A model generated the notes under the pieces. That model saw only the letters and a list, made by a program, of their open reading frames with translations. It had not been told where the DNA came from and made no database searches. Both the position numbers and the translations under genes were made by a program. A stretch of 5,262 nucleotides of DNA from an uncultured bacterium (GTDB lineage Bacteria > Bacillota > Limnochordia > DTU080 > JAAYLA01), in contig CALKAQ010000162.1 in the NCBI GenBank assembly GCA_937983075.1, positions 1 to 5,262 on the forward strand, in the 5' to 3' direction. This document shows positions 5,035 to 5,262 of this stretch, piece by piece. How positions within the stretch are numbered: position 1 is the stretch's first letter; each line of letters begins with the position of its first letter.

Positions 5035-5262
5035 CTAAAGCATGTCATTGATGGTTGGCTGACTGGTGGTGACGCCGGACGGTCGGGATAGCGGCATCGC
5101 TTCCGGTAGGCGGCGCAAAGTGAAGCGCCAGCCTTGCCGCTCTGTAGATGACGCGTTCGTCACCCCGTCAGGTGTTGCGATCGGCATCGTTGCTTCTTCC
5201 GCAATGGACATCGCTTGAAACGTAAGCAAGGGGCCGACATCGTCCGGAATTTCCGCCGCGAA
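5035..5262 (-). CDS. C-terminal part of an unrecognised protein (5' end outside window)
   Basis: The frame is open from the window edge to a TAG at 5035-5037, giving 75 residues beginning FAAEIPDDVGP and ending SQPTINDML. A TTG at 5229 and an ATG near 5211 lie in frame, but neither has a ribosome binding site, so the gene most likely continues beyond the window. The visible part is polar, without cysteine or a membrane segment, and I recognise no domain. Its only supporting evidence is the open frame and the tight 21-base spacing to the secreted-protein gene, which has a strong ribosome binding site within that gap. Confidence 0.6.
   Translation of the reverse strand, partial: FAAEIPDDVGPLLTFQAMSIAEEATMPIATPDGVTNASSTERQGWRFTLRRLPEAMPLSRPSGVTTSQPTINDML

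Overview
The window looks chromosomal and comes from a moderately GC-rich bacterium, most likely a Bacillota-type Gram-positive. The support is strong purine-rich ribosome binding sites before nearly every gene, use of GTG and TTG starts beside ATG, textbook sigma-A promoter elements (one perfect TTGACA-17-TATAAT) and U-tailed intrinsic terminators. No gene is diagnostic of a genus, so nothing finer is claimed. There are no transposases, integrases, phage genes or CRISPR repeats.

Left part (1-805, minus strand): the 5' 57 bases of an initiator tRNA-fMet with its own consensus promoter, then a single-domain rhodanese (187-501), then a 68-residue acidic protein of unknown function (599-805). 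A 7-bp inverted repeat sits exactly over the likely -10 box of the rhodanese gene.

Middle part (806-3957, plus strand): a divergent intergenic region, a 79-residue protein with one TPR-like helical hairpin (978-1217) closed by a strong terminator, about 450 bases of non-coding DNA with several small dyads, and the gene for the Tex/YdcI RNA-binding transcription accessory protein (1741-3957).

Right part (3972-5262, minus strand, convergent with tex): an intrinsic terminator, a thioredoxin-fold protein with a single-cysteine CGWT active site (4023-4466), a small secreted protein of unknown function (4576-5013), and the 3' end of another unrecognised gene (5035-5262). The last two are 21 bases apart and probably co-transcribed. 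The thioredoxin-like gene has its own extended -10 promoter.

The most interesting detail is the translation start of the thioredoxin-like gene. A strong Shine-Dalgarno sequence lies 34 bases before the ATG, too far to work as linear RNA, but an 8-bp perfect hairpin lies exactly between them. Folding it would leave a normal 9-base spacing. The genes do not form one pathway. Rhodanese and the thioredoxin-like protein both concern sulfur or thiol chemistry, but they lie in separate units and no functional link is claimed. I see no convincing new multi-gene system here.
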